NCBI GenBank assembly: GCA_030824835.1
Contig: JAPJRA010000237.1
Span: 1-6,268 of the forward strand
Direction of reading: 5' to 3'
Source of the DNA: Geminicoccaceae bacterium
Lineage (GTDB): Bacteria; Pseudomonadota; Alphaproteobacteria; Geminicoccales; Geminicoccaceae
DNA: 6,268 nucleotides
The position numbers were made by a program, and so were the translations under genes. The notes below the pieces were generated by a model that searched no databases, was not told the DNA's origin, and was given only the letters and a program-made list of their open reading frames with translations. Of this stretch, positions 1 to 6,090 are shown one piece after another; within the stretch, counting starts at the first letter, position 1; every line of letters begins with the position of its first letter.

Positions 1-1
1 G

Positions 2-1123
2 GACGAGTTCGACCTCGTCTGCCGCTTCGTGCCGCGAGACCTGCAGCATGATGGCCTCGATCTCGCCGGGGTCAACCTCGGCAACGAAGGCGAGCTGACG
101 CCCGCCATCCTGTTCCTGCTCAAGACCTACGGGCTCGGCCATCACGACATCGGCCCGAGGACGACGGGCCTGACGGCATTCGCCTACTTTGCGCAGCAGC
201 TGATCAATGCCCTGGCCCCTGCCGCCATCTACGCCCTGCTGGCGACGGGTTATGCCCTGATCTACGGCCTCACCGGGCGCATCAACCTCGCCTTCGGCGA
301 GTTCACCACCGTCGGCGCCTACGCCGCCCTCAGTGGGATTCTGTTGGCCGGCACGATCTGGGGCGGCGGCGGCGCGGCCATGGTAACCGCCGGCATGGGA
401 ATCGCCGCCGCTACTGGGGCGGCCCTCGGCGTGGTGTTCTACGGCCTGGTCTTCGCGGCGCTGCAGCGCCGCGGCACGCAGGCGCTGCTGATCGCGACCA
501 TCGGGCTGGCCATTGCGCTTGCCGAAGGGCTGCGCCTCCTGAGCGGCTCGCGCCAGCGCTGGCTGCAGCCCTTCTTCACCCAGCCCTGGCTGCTGGGCAG
601 CCCCAAGCACGGGCAGGTGGTCGTCAACGGCGGACAGCTGCTGCTAGCGCTGCTCGCCCTGGTGACCGTCGTCGCCGTGGTGTTGATCCTGCAGCGGACC
701 ACGTTCGGTCGTGCCTATCGCGCCTGCGCCGACGATGCGGAGGCAGCCGCCCTGATGGGCGTCGACGTCGCCCGGACCGTCCGCACCACCTGCATGCTCG
801 GCGGCCTACTGGCCGGTGTCGCCGGCTTCGTCATCGCCACCCATTACGGCATCGTCAGCTTTTCCATGGGTGCGCTGTGGGGGTTCAAGGCGCTCACCGC
901 CGCCGTGGTGGGCGGCATCGGCTCGGTGACCGGCGCCGCGCTGGGCGGCGTCCTGATCGGCCTTCTGGAAAGCCTTTGGGCGGGCTACCTGCCCAGCGCC
1001 TACAAGGAGGTGGCGGTGTTCGGACTGCTGGCGCTGATGCTGGCGCTACGCCCGAACGGGCTGTTCGGCACCCCCAGCGCGGTGGAGAACCCGGGCCTGT
1101 GGCGCGGTCGGCCATCGCGCTGA
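2..1123 (+). CDS. livH: LivH-type ABC transporter inner-membrane permease, 5'-partial
   Basis: One of the two membrane subunits of a branched-chain amino acid (HAAT/LivH-LivM) importer, working with a LivM permease, two ATPases and a periplasmic binding protein. None of these partners is in the window. Numbering from the in-frame GTG at 29, the family core begins near residue 53. It shows the membrane segment ending in GLTGRINLAFGEF (80-92), further hydrophobic helices (about 115-145, 152-170, 203-222, 256-272, 286-312, 326-340), the cytoplasmic coupling loop GRAYRACADDAEAAALMGV (227-245) and the usual ending RPNGLFG (341-347). The frame is open to the left edge, codon bias continues upstream of 29, GTG29 has no Shine-Dalgarno sequence and there is no in-frame ATG before the core, so the true start is probably outside. 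About 60 extra N-terminal residues precede the core, which is unusual. The substrate cannot be told from sequence; urea or amide importers (UrtB-like) are close relatives. Confidence 0.9.
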   Translation, partial: DEFDLVCRFVPRDLQHDGLDLAGVNLGNEGELTPAILFLLKTYGLGHHDIGPRTTGLTAFAYFAQQLINALAPAAIYALLATGYALIYGLTGRINLAFGEFTTVGAYAALSGILLAGTIWGGGGAAMVTAGMGIAAATGAALGVVFYGLVFAALQRRGTQALLIATIGLAIALAEGLRLLSGSRQRWLQPFFTQPWLLGSPKHGQVVVNGGQLLLALLALVTVVAVVLILQRTTFGRAYRACADDAEAAALMGVDVARTVRTTCMLGGLLAGVAGFVIATHYGIVSFSMGALWGFKALTAAVVGGIGSVTGAALGGVLIGLLESLWAGYLPSAYKEVAVFGLLALMLALRPNGLFGTPSAVENPGLWRGRPSR

Positions 1124-1133
1124 GGGCGACGGC

Positions 1134-2009
1134 TCAGGCGGCCCGCGACTCGATCGATTCGGCCAGCGCCACCAGCCGCCGGGCCTCGACCACGTGCAGG
1201 TTCTCGACGAGCTTGCCGTCGACCACGACCACGCCCTTGCCCTCGGCGAGCGCCGCCTCGTAGGCATCGATGATACGGCGCGCCCAGCTCACCTCGGCCG
1301 AGGACGGGCCGAACGCGGCATTGGTGGCGGCGATCTGCTTGGGATGGATCAGGGTTTTGCCGTCGAAGCCGAGCTCACGGCCCTGGCGGCAGGATTCGAC
1401 CAGACCCTCGTCGTCCCCGAGATCGAGATAGACGCCGTCGAGGATCGAGATCCCGGCGGCGCGGGCGGCGAGCAGGCACATGCCGAGCGACGGCAGCATC
1501 GGCAAACGCAGCGGCGTGTGCAGGGACTGCAGGTCCTTGGTCAGGTCGGACGTGCCCATCACCAGGCACTGCACCCGCTCGCAGTCGGCGATCTCCTCGA
1601 CATGGAGCACGCCGCGCGGGGTCTCGATCATGCACCAGATCGGCAGGTCGGCGGGGGCGCCGGCGCTGGCCAGCACATGCACCGCCCGCCGCACCGCGTC
1701 GGCGCTGTCGACCTTGGGGAGCAAGATCGCATCGGCGCCAACCGTGGCCATCGCCACGAGGTCGGCATGGCCCCAGGGCGTATCCAGCCCGTTGACGCGC
1801 ACGACCAGCTCACGCCAGGCGTAGGCGTCGCGCGCCGCCAGCGCCTTGGCGATCTCCATACGCCCGTCCGCCTTGGCGTCCGGTGCCACCGCGTCCTCGA
1901 GGTCGAGAATCAGGCCGTCGGCCGGCAGTGCTCGACCCTTCTCCAGGGCGCGTGGGTTGGAGCCCGGCATGTAGAGGATACTGCGGCGCGGACGGATGGA
2001 AACGGGCAT
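1134..2009 (-). CDS. HpcH/HpaI-fold CoA-ester lyase (CitE-like)
   Basis: A 291-residue cytoplasmic (beta/alpha)8-barrel enzyme of the CitE / malyl-CoA lyase group, which cleaves or forms C-C bonds next to a CoA thioester with Mg2+. Visible family motifs are the start RPRRSILYMPGSNPRALEKG (7-26), LILDLEDAV (33-41), RVNG (71-74) with the catalytic-type Arg71, ILLPKV (95-100), MIETPRG (127-133) with metal ligand Glu129, GTSDLTKDL (152-160) with metal ligand Asp155, and DGKTLIHPKQI (216-226). The length is normal for stand-alone members. The ATG at 2009 has GGAG 9 nt upstream and is followed directly by the conserved N-terminus. The stop lies 10 bp from the stop of the convergent livH. The gene lies 73 bp behind the MFS gene. 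Malyl-CoA, beta-methylmalyl-CoA and citramalyl-CoA are all possible substrates. I cannot choose between them, and a citrate lyase beta subunit is less likely because no citD/citF neighbour is seen. Confidence 0.9.
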   Translation of the reverse strand: MPVSIRPRRSILYMPGSNPRALEKGRALPADGLILDLEDAVAPDAKADGRMEIAKALAARDAYAWRELVVRVNGLDTPWGHADLVAMATVGADAILLPKVDSADAVRRAVHVLASAGAPADLPIWCMIETPRGVLHVEEIADCERVQCLVMGTSDLTKDLQSLHTPLRLPMLPSLGMCLLAARAAGISILDGVYLDLGDDEGLVESCRQGRELGFDGKTLIHPKQIAATNAAFGPSSAEVSWARRIIDAYEAALAEGKGVVVVDGKLVENLHVVEARRLVALAESIESRAA

Positions 2010-2082
2010 CCGGCGAAACTCCGGGCAAGGTTGCGGGTGACCGCCGCTATAGCGAACTGCCCCCCTGCCCGAAAGGGTGAGA
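2010..2082 (-). promoter_or_regulatory. Spacer before the CoA-lyase gene with a 10-bp palindrome; possible weak promoter
   Basis: This 73-bp gap separates the MFS stop from the lyase start. It contains the perfect palindrome CGCTATAGCG (2045-2054), whose TATAGC could serve as a -10 element, but I see no convincing -35 box. No stem followed by a T-run is present, so read-through from the MFS gene is possible. The lyase ribosome binding site GGAG lies at the end of the gap, 9 nt before the ATG. Independent expression of the lyase is only a suggestion. Confidence 0.25.
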
Positions 2083-3294
2083 TTACCGCACTGCAGCGTG
2101 GGCCGGCTCAGCCCCCTGCCAGCGGGCGGCGATGGCCCCGCCCAACGTGCTCAGGACCAGCATCGAGGCGAACATCGGCACCGCGGTGCCGTCATAGAGG
2201 GCAGCGACCCCGCTGGCGATGACGGCTGGCACCACGGTCTGCATGAAGCCCAGCGCCGCCGCGGCCGAGCCGGCGCCGGCCGCGTGCGGCTCCAGCGCCA
2301 GCGTCGTCGAGTTCGAGGCGATCGGCCCGAAGCAGGCGAAGAACACCGCCATGGCGAAGATCAGCGACCAGATGCCGCCGTAGCCGGTCAGGGCGAAGAC
2401 GAGCCCGGCCAGCGCCATGGCGACGGCCGCCAGATGCGCCACGCGAATCAGCCGCACCAGCGAGATGCGGTGGACTAGGCGCGAGTTGAGCAGGCTGCCC
2501 ACCGACGTGCAGGCGGCCACGGCCGAGAAGGCGATGCCGAACTGCGACGGGCTGAGGCCATAGCCGTCCATGAGCACGGCCGAGGCGTTGGTGAGATAGA
2601 CCGTCAAGGCGCCGCCCATCAGGGTCAGCACGGCGGCCCAGGAGCGGCTGCGGGCATCATGGAAGACGACGGCGAAGGCGCGCATCAGGCGCGCCGGGTC
2701 CAGTGCCCGCGGATCCTTGGTGGTCAGGCTCTCCTCGAGAAACAGGACCGCCAGCAGCAGGACCACGCAGCCATAGATCGCAAGGAAGCCGAAGATCCAG
2801 CGCCAGGAGGCGAAGGTCAGGATCACGGCCCCGATCGACGGCGCCACGATCGGCGCGATGATGAACGCCGCCATCACCAGGGACAGGATGCGCGCCATCT
2901 GCGCCCCCGTGAACAGGTCGCGGACGACCGCCCGGGCCAGCACGGCACCGGCACCGGCCCCCAGGCCCTCGATCAGGCGGAAGCCCAGCAGCACCCCCAT
3001 GTTGGGCGCCAGGGCACATCCCAGCGTCGCGATCAGGTAGATGACCGTGCCGATGATGATGCCCGGCTTGCGCCCGAAGCGGTCGGACAGCGCACCCCAC
3101 AGGAGCTGCCCGAACGCGAAGCCGGCAAAGAAGACGGTGACGGTGAGCTGGGCCGTGGTCAGCGACGAGCCCAGCGCCTCGGCCGTGCCCGGGATGGCCG
3201 GCAGGTTGATGTCGATGCTCATCGCCGTCAGCGTGATCATGGCGGCGATCAGGGCGATGAAGGGGCCGGACCCCGGGACGATGGCGGGCCGCAT
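2083..3294 (-). CDS. MFS transporter of the Bcr/CflA drug-efflux type
   Basis: A 403-residue inner-membrane transporter with about 12 hydrophobic helices spread over the whole length, as is usual for this family. Motifs seen are SIDINLPAIPG (26-36), corresponding to the acidic first-helix motif of Bcr/CflA proteins; the MFS signature GALSDRFGRKP (67-77) in the loop between helices 2 and 3; RLIEGLGAGAGAVLARAVVRD (106-126), the Bcr-type helix-4 motif with Arg121 and Arg125; APSIGAVI (151-158); and WRWIF (164-168). Relatives export bicyclomycin, chloramphenicol, sulfonamides or small metabolites by proton antiport. The ATG at 3294 lies 8 nt after the stop of the 2H gene and has no clear Shine-Dalgarno sequence, which suggests translational coupling. 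Its position after phnM and the 2H gene makes a phosphonate-related solute possible, but this is inference. The name describes the family, not a tested substrate. Confidence 0.88.
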   Translation of the reverse strand: MRPAIVPGSGPFIALIAAMITLTAMSIDINLPAIPGTAEALGSSLTTAQLTVTVFFAGFAFGQLLWGALSDRFGRKPGIIIGTVIYLIATLGCALAPNMGVLLGFRLIEGLGAGAGAVLARAVVRDLFTGAQMARILSLVMAAFIIAPIVAPSIGAVILTFASWRWIFGFLAIYGCVVLLLAVLFLEESLTTKDPRALDPARLMRAFAVVFHDARSRSWAAVLTLMGGALTVYLTNASAVLMDGYGLSPSQFGIAFSAVAACTSVGSLLNSRLVHRISLVRLIRVAHLAAVAMALAGLVFALTGYGGIWSLIFAMAVFFACFGPIASNSTTLALEPHAAGAGSAAAALGFMQTVVPAVIASGVAALYDGTAVPMFASMLVLSTLGGAIAARWQGAEPAHAAVR

Positions 3295-3302
3295 GAGATG
3301 AT

Positions 3303-4025
3303 TCAGCCGTGGAAGGGAAAGCGACCGACGATGCGGAACGGTGCCACCCTATGGGTCTGGGTGAACAGGGCCAGCTGGTCGATGCGCAGCGGCTGGACCA
3401 GATGCGACGTTAGCGCGTGCTCGAGAATCGCCTGGACGCGGCCGCGCTCGGGCTCGTCGAGCGGACCGGTCAGCGTCATGTGAAAGCGGAACTGATCCAG
3501 CACGTAGGGATAGCCCCAGCGCTCCAGGTTCGCCCGTTCCGCCTCCGAAAGATGTTCCGGCTTGCGGCGGGCATGCTCCTCCGGGCTCAGCGGCGCGCGG
3601 AAGCGGTCGAAGTCACGCACGCAGTCGGCCGCCAGCCGATCGAGCGCCGGCACCTCGGCTACCGGCACCAGGGCCAGGAAATCACCCAACGGCGCCACCT
3701 TCAAGCGAACCTCGATCGGACGGTGGCGAGCGGCGAATGCCTCGACGTCGCCCAGCAGCGCATCCGCCTCCAGGCCGGACACGGGCACGAAGGGCGCCTT
3801 CAAGGTGGCATGAAAGCCGTAATGGCGCGGCAGCGCCGTGATCTCGTGCAGCCGCTCGGACGGGATGTCGTGCACGACGGGCTGGGGCACACGCTCGTCC
3901 AGGTCCGGGTCGCGCCCCAGCCAGGCGTCGCCGAACTGCTTCAACGGGCTTCCCGGCGGCGGGGCAAAATAGATCGCATAACGGGTGTCCAACATCCCGT
4001 AGTCGGCCACGGTCTCGGTGCTCAT
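3303..4025 (-). CDS. DUF1045 protein of phosphonate operons, 2H-phosphoesterase-like
   Basis: A 240-residue, probably cytoplasmic protein of the DUF1045 family that accompanies C-P lyase genes in many proteobacteria. It carries two H-x-T motifs, YGFHATLKAPF (69-79; His72, Thr74) and FRFHMTLTGPL (179-189; His182, Thr184), about 110 residues apart. This is the pattern of the 2H phosphoesterases (LigT/cyclic phosphodiesterase superfamily), in which both histidines act on cyclic or 2',5' phosphodiesters. The conserved start RYAIYFAPP (15-23) is also present. I chose ATG 4025 because AGGGAG lies 8 nt upstream. A longer in-frame start at 4118 would add 31 residues without family character. It follows phnM after a 126-nt gap and precedes the MFS gene by 8 nt. 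The enzymatic role is not settled; opening of ribose 1,2-cyclic phosphate from the C-P lyase reaction is an attractive inference. Confidence 0.88.
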   Translation of the reverse strand: MSTETVADYGMLDTRYAIYFAPPPGSPLKQFGDAWLGRDPDLDERVPQPVVHDIPSERLHEITALPRHYGFHATLKAPFVPVSGLEADALLGDVEAFAARHRPIEVRLKVAPLGDFLALVPVAEVPALDRLAADCVRDFDRFRAPLSPEEHARRKPEHLSEAERANLERWGYPYVLDQFRFHMTLTGPLDEPERGRVQAILEHALTSHLVQPLRIDQLALFTQTHRVAPFRIVGRFPFHG

Positions 4026-4033
4026 GCTTGGCG

Positions 4034-4039
4034 CTCCCT
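4034..4039 (-). promoter_or_regulatory. Ribosome binding site that decides the start of the 2H gene
   Basis: AGGGAG on the minus strand, 8 nt before ATG 4025. It supports this start over the upstream in-frame ATG at 4118, which would read through the spacer between the two genes. Confidence 0.7.
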
Positions 4040-4151
4040 GGCGATCGACCACACTTGGCACGCGGTCGGACGCGGACGCAGTCGATGCGAGGCGCCTGTA
4101 GCACGCGCCTTTGGGCAAGCGAACCCCGGCCCGCGCAACGGCGGGCTGCGG
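4040..4151 (-). other. Spacer between phnM and the 2H gene with two GC-rich dyads
   Basis: The spacer is long for an operon of this density and holds two perfect 6-bp inverted repeats. GCCCGC/GCGGGC (4129-4134 and 4141-4146, 6-nt loop) starts 6 nt after the phnM stop codon. AGGCGC/GCGCCT (4090-4095 and 4105-4110, 9-nt loop) follows. Neither is followed by a T-run on the minus strand, so they are not classical intrinsic terminators. They could act as mRNA-stabilising stems or partial attenuators, or be chance in such GC-rich DNA. No separate small gene is convincing here. Confidence 0.3.
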
Positions 4152-5294
4152 TCAGGCGATCCTGCGACCCTGGCGCCAGACGGCAACCACGGTCGGCGTT
4201 GCGCCGATCTCGCGCACCTGCACCAGGTCCGCACGCAGCCCGACGGCGATCCGGCCGCGGTCGGTCAGACCGAGCAGGGCTGCCGGGTTGCTGGTGATGG
4301 GCGCCATCGCCTCGGGCATGGAGAGGCTGAAGCCTTCCCGCAGCAGGAACGCCGAGTGCAGCAGGCTCGCCGGCACGTAATCGGAGGAAAACACGTCCAA
4401 AAGGCCGCGTGCGGCAAGCTCGGCGGCCGCGACATTGCCCGAGTGGGACCCGCCGATGATCAGGTTGGGCGCCCCCATCACGATGGCCATCCCGGCCGCA
4501 CGGGCAGCCTCGGCGGCGATGATCGATGTCGGGAACTCCGCGATCGTGCAGCCGCAGGCGACCGCCTCGGCCACGTGCTCGGGTGTCGTGTCGTCGTGGC
4601 TGGCGCGCACCGCGGTATGCCCATCCAGCAGCCGCAGCACCTCCTGCCGATGCCGCTGCGCGTGGTCCTGCTGCTCCCGCAGCCGGCGCGCCAACAGAGC
4701 CTGAAAGTCCGCCTCGCTCTGGACGTCGCGTCCCAGCGTGAAGTTGCGGAACTGGTCGACATCGCGCCACTGGCGCTGGCCAGGCGTGTGGTCCATCAGC
4801 GAGACCAGACGCAGGCTGGGCTCCGCCATCAACGGCTCGAACAGCTCGAGCATGTTCGGGTCGGCGATCTCCAGCCGCAGATGCAGCAGGTGCTCGGCTT
4901 TCAGCGCGCCGGCGGCGCGGGCCCGGCGCAGCACGTCGATCGACAGGTTCAGATAGTCCAGGCGCTCGCTCTTGCCGCCGTGAAACCCGACGCAGACGGC
5001 GTCGCAGACGGTGGTGATGCCGGCGGCGGCCACCTGGGCGTCATGGGTCAGCATGGCGGCGTCCGCCGGCCAGCGGACCCCCGGCCGAGGGCTGAACAGG
5101 CGCTCGAGATTGTCGGTATGCAGCTCGACAAGCCCGGGCAGCAGCCAATCGCCCTCGAGGTCGACGGCGCCGGCAGCCTGTGTCGCACCTGAATCCATGG
5201 CGGCTATGCGGCCGCCACGGGCAACCAGCGCGCCCATGACCACCGAATCTCCGGTGACGATCCGGGCATTGGCGAAGACTGCCTCGTCCGTCAT
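4152..5294 (-). CDS. phnM: PhnM, alpha-D-ribose 1-methylphosphonate 5-triphosphate diphosphatase
   Basis: A 380-residue cytoplasmic amidohydrolase-fold enzyme of the C-P lyase pathway. It hydrolyses alpha-D-ribose 1-phosphonate 5-triphosphate to the 5-phosphate plus diphosphate, making the substrate that PhnJ then cleaves. Features seen are the N-terminal beta domain with ARIVTGDSVVMGALVARGGRI split over 10-30; the family signature LPGLVELHTDNLERLFSPRP (52-71), in which His59 and Asp61 replace the usual amidohydrolase HxH pair; LHLRLEI (137-143); LMDHTPGQRQWRD (166-178); SHDDTTPEH (232-240) with His233; GAPNLIIGGSHSGN (274-287); and SSDYVPASLL (303-312) with the expected metal/catalytic Asp305. 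The length matches the family. ATG 5294 has TGAGGAG 6 nt upstream. It is the first gene of the visible minus-strand cluster. Unusually, phnL or other C-P lyase genes are not directly upstream. Confidence 0.96.
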   Translation of the reverse strand: MTDEAVFANARIVTGDSVVMGALVARGGRIAAMDSGATQAAGAVDLEGDWLLPGLVELHTDNLERLFSPRPGVRWPADAAMLTHDAQVAAAGITTVCDAVCVGFHGGKSERLDYLNLSIDVLRRARAAGALKAEHLLHLRLEIADPNMLELFEPLMAEPSLRLVSLMDHTPGQRQWRDVDQFRNFTLGRDVQSEADFQALLARRLREQQDHAQRHRQEVLRLLDGHTAVRASHDDTTPEHVAEAVACGCTIAEFPTSIIAAEAARAAGMAIVMGAPNLIIGGSHSGNVAAAELAARGLLDVFSSDYVPASLLHSAFLLREGFSLSMPEAMAPITSNPAALLGLTDRGRIAVGLRADLVQVREIGATPTVVAVWRQGRRIA

Positions 5295-5300
5295 CCACTA

Positions 5301-5307
5301 CTCCTCA
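5301..5307 (-). promoter_or_regulatory. phnM ribosome binding site
   Basis: TGAGGAG on the minus strand with a 6-nt spacer to ATG 5294. It is the strongest translation signal in the minus-strand cluster and fixes the phnM start. Confidence 0.75.
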
Positions 5308-5314
5308 GGGCGAG

Positions 5315-5394
5315 CCCGGCGCCGGGGACCAGCGAGCCAGGGGCAGTGCCGGATAACCACGGACAGGCGTCCGTGCAAGGAGCATGCAAGCTCC
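5315..5394 (-). promoter_or_regulatory. Three dyad symmetries in the phnM leader, candidate operator or hairpins
   Basis: Within 100 bp upstream of phnM there are three inverted repeats. The first is the perfect 12-bp palindrome CCCGGCGCCGGG (5315-5326). The second is CACGGAC-AGGC-GTCCGTG (5358-5375), a perfect 7-bp stem with a 4-nt loop. The third is GGAGCATGCAAGCTCC (5379-5394), a 16-bp palindrome with one mismatched pair. None is followed by a T-run on either strand. They may be binding sites for a phosphonate or phosphate regulator, or leader hairpins. I found no convincing Pho box and no clear -35/-10 pair, so the promoter itself is not placed. Confidence 0.35.
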
Positions 5395-5399
5395 AGCTA

Positions 5400-5945
5400 C
5401 TTGCCCGGCCACACGTGCACCATGGCCGACCGGTCCGATCTCACGCAACAGTTGGTACGATTCTCTGTACGCGCGAATTCTTTGGATGTAAGGTCTGCGT
5501 TTAGCAGAACAAGAAGCGCGATGGAGGCATCGGCGGCGGGCTTTTGGAAGCTTCGCTTGTAAATGGGCTGATAGACCGCCCGAATGCAGCTCATCGCCGA
5601 CTTGCGACGTGCTCACCTGTTCGAAAACGAGCCATGTCGAGATGCTACACCGGGCCGCAGACGAGAGGCGAGCGAACAGTAGCGTCGTTGCCCGTTGCAT
5701 TTAGAATAGACAATGCATAGGCTTTGCGAGTGACTGAAGGTGAAATTGACGAACCTTTTAACGTCCGATGCAAGGACCAACAGTGATGCCCACTTTAAGA
5801 TACCAAGGAGAGCATCAACCTTAGGTTTTTCTAGGTCTGATCATAAATCGATACATTGTTACTGTTCGGACGGATATGAGGCACCCATGATACGCTGTGT
5901 CGAACGATTGTTTCTTTTCCGTCGAGATCCATCAATGCTTGGCAT
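5400..5945. other. Gene-poor stretch of lower GC, origin unknown
   Basis: This stretch contains no reading frame with recognisable protein features or steady codon bias. The open frames over it (for example 5305-5700 and 5397-5594 on the minus strand) have mixed third positions and no family motif. From about 5440, and strongly from 5700 to 5945, the sequence is much richer in A and T than the flanking genes. It could be a decayed mobile element, a remnant of foreign DNA, or a long regulatory spacer. I saw no transposase motif, tRNA gene or clear terminal repeats. A short dyad TGCATT/AATGCA (5696-5701 and 5712-5717) flanks TAGAAT, but without a matching -35 box it is not called a promoter. 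Confidence 0.55.
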
Positions 5946-5949
5946 CAAG

Positions 5950-5969
5950 TCGTCGCGCCGCCGCGACGA
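5950..5969 (+). repeat. Perfect 8-bp inverted repeat at the composition boundary
   Basis: TCGTCGCG-CCGC-CGCGACGA, an 8-bp stem with a 4-nt loop. It sits exactly where the AT-rich stretch gives way to GC-rich DNA and 21 bp before the response-regulator start. It has no T-run, so it is not an obvious terminator. It may be chance within an Arg/Asp-rich reading frame. Confidence 0.35.
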
Positions 5970-5977
5970 GGACGACC

Positions 5978-5983
5978 GGAGGG
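5978..5983 (+). promoter_or_regulatory. Ribosome binding site of the response-regulator fragment
   Basis: GGAGGG with a 7-nt spacer to GTG 5991. It argues that 5991 is a genuine evolved start and not a chance frame. Confidence 0.65.
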
Positions 5984-5990
5984 CCGGAAC

Positions 5991-6090
5991 GTGAGCGGCG
6001 CGTCCACGGTGCTGCTGGTCGAGGATGACCCGTTGCAGCAACGGCATCTGCGGGCGGCCCTCCAACGGCACGACATTCTCGAAGCCAGCG
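5991..6090 (+). pseudogene. N-terminal fragment of a response-regulator receiver domain
   Basis: From GTG 5991 the translation gives the classic start of a CheY-like receiver: strand 1 plus acidic pocket TVLLVEDDP (6-14, Glu11-Asp12-Asp13) and helix 1 LQQRHLRAALQRHDILEA (15-32). After about residue 32 the frame stays open to the right edge but turns into Arg/Gly/Ala-rich sequence with no receiver features. The phospho-acceptor Asp (normally near residue 55), the Thr/Ser and the Lys are absent. The fragment could not work as a receiver. The ribosome binding site and the GTGA overlap with an upstream frame suggest it was the second gene of a two-component operon. No frameshift restores the domain: the other two plus-strand frames after 6090 show no receiver sequence. 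It ends at a likely junction shared with the opposing fragment. Confidence 0.7.

Larger units (their letters stand above)
5947..5994 (+). pseudogene. Possible C-terminal end of a gene upstream of the response regulator
   Basis: A frame running into TGA 5992-5994 overlaps the GTG start at 5991 (GTGA), the usual arrangement of a translationally coupled pair such as histidine kinase then response regulator. Its last residues, KSSRRRDEDDRRAGT, lie in GC-rich DNA with G/C third positions. The preceding part of the same frame (from 5740) is AT-rich and does not look coding. If real, only the last ~16 codons survive. Evidence is thin and no family can be assigned. Confidence 0.2.

Noticed and set aside
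1120..1137. Inverted repeat CTGAG/CTCAG between livH and the lyase as a bidirectional terminator
   Set aside because: The stem is only 5 bp, has no T-runs, and arises from two facing TGA stop codons in similar context.
1194..2222. Long plus-strand open frame (342 codons) opposite the CoA lyase
   Set aside because: It is antisense to a well-supported enzyme gene, has a composition typical of an antisense shadow and spans the MFS-lyase spacer.
3303..4118. Longer start for the 2H gene at 4118
   Set aside because: The extra 31 residues look like translated spacer, and the internal ATG at 4025 has a good ribosome binding site and leads straight into the family N-terminus.
3417..5192. Very long plus-strand open frame (591 codons) opposite phnM and the 2H gene
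   Set aside because: It is a high-GC shadow: the minus strand carries two clear family proteins with the right starts. The plus-strand translation is Arg/Gln/His-rich with no domain.
5340..5480. Pho box or sigma-70 promoter ahead of phnM
   Set aside because: Only half-matches such as CTGTC and TTACAT were found, without a proper second half or spacing.
5305..5700. Minus-strand open frame (131 codons) directly upstream of phnM as a gene
   Set aside because: Third codon positions are mixed, no recognisable motif is present, it crosses the composition shift, and it covers the leader dyads.
5740..5994. Whole plus-strand frame of 84 codons as a small gene
   Set aside because: The GTG start has no good ribosome binding site and the first two thirds are AT-rich with no codon bias. 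Only its last ~16 codons are kept as a possible tail.
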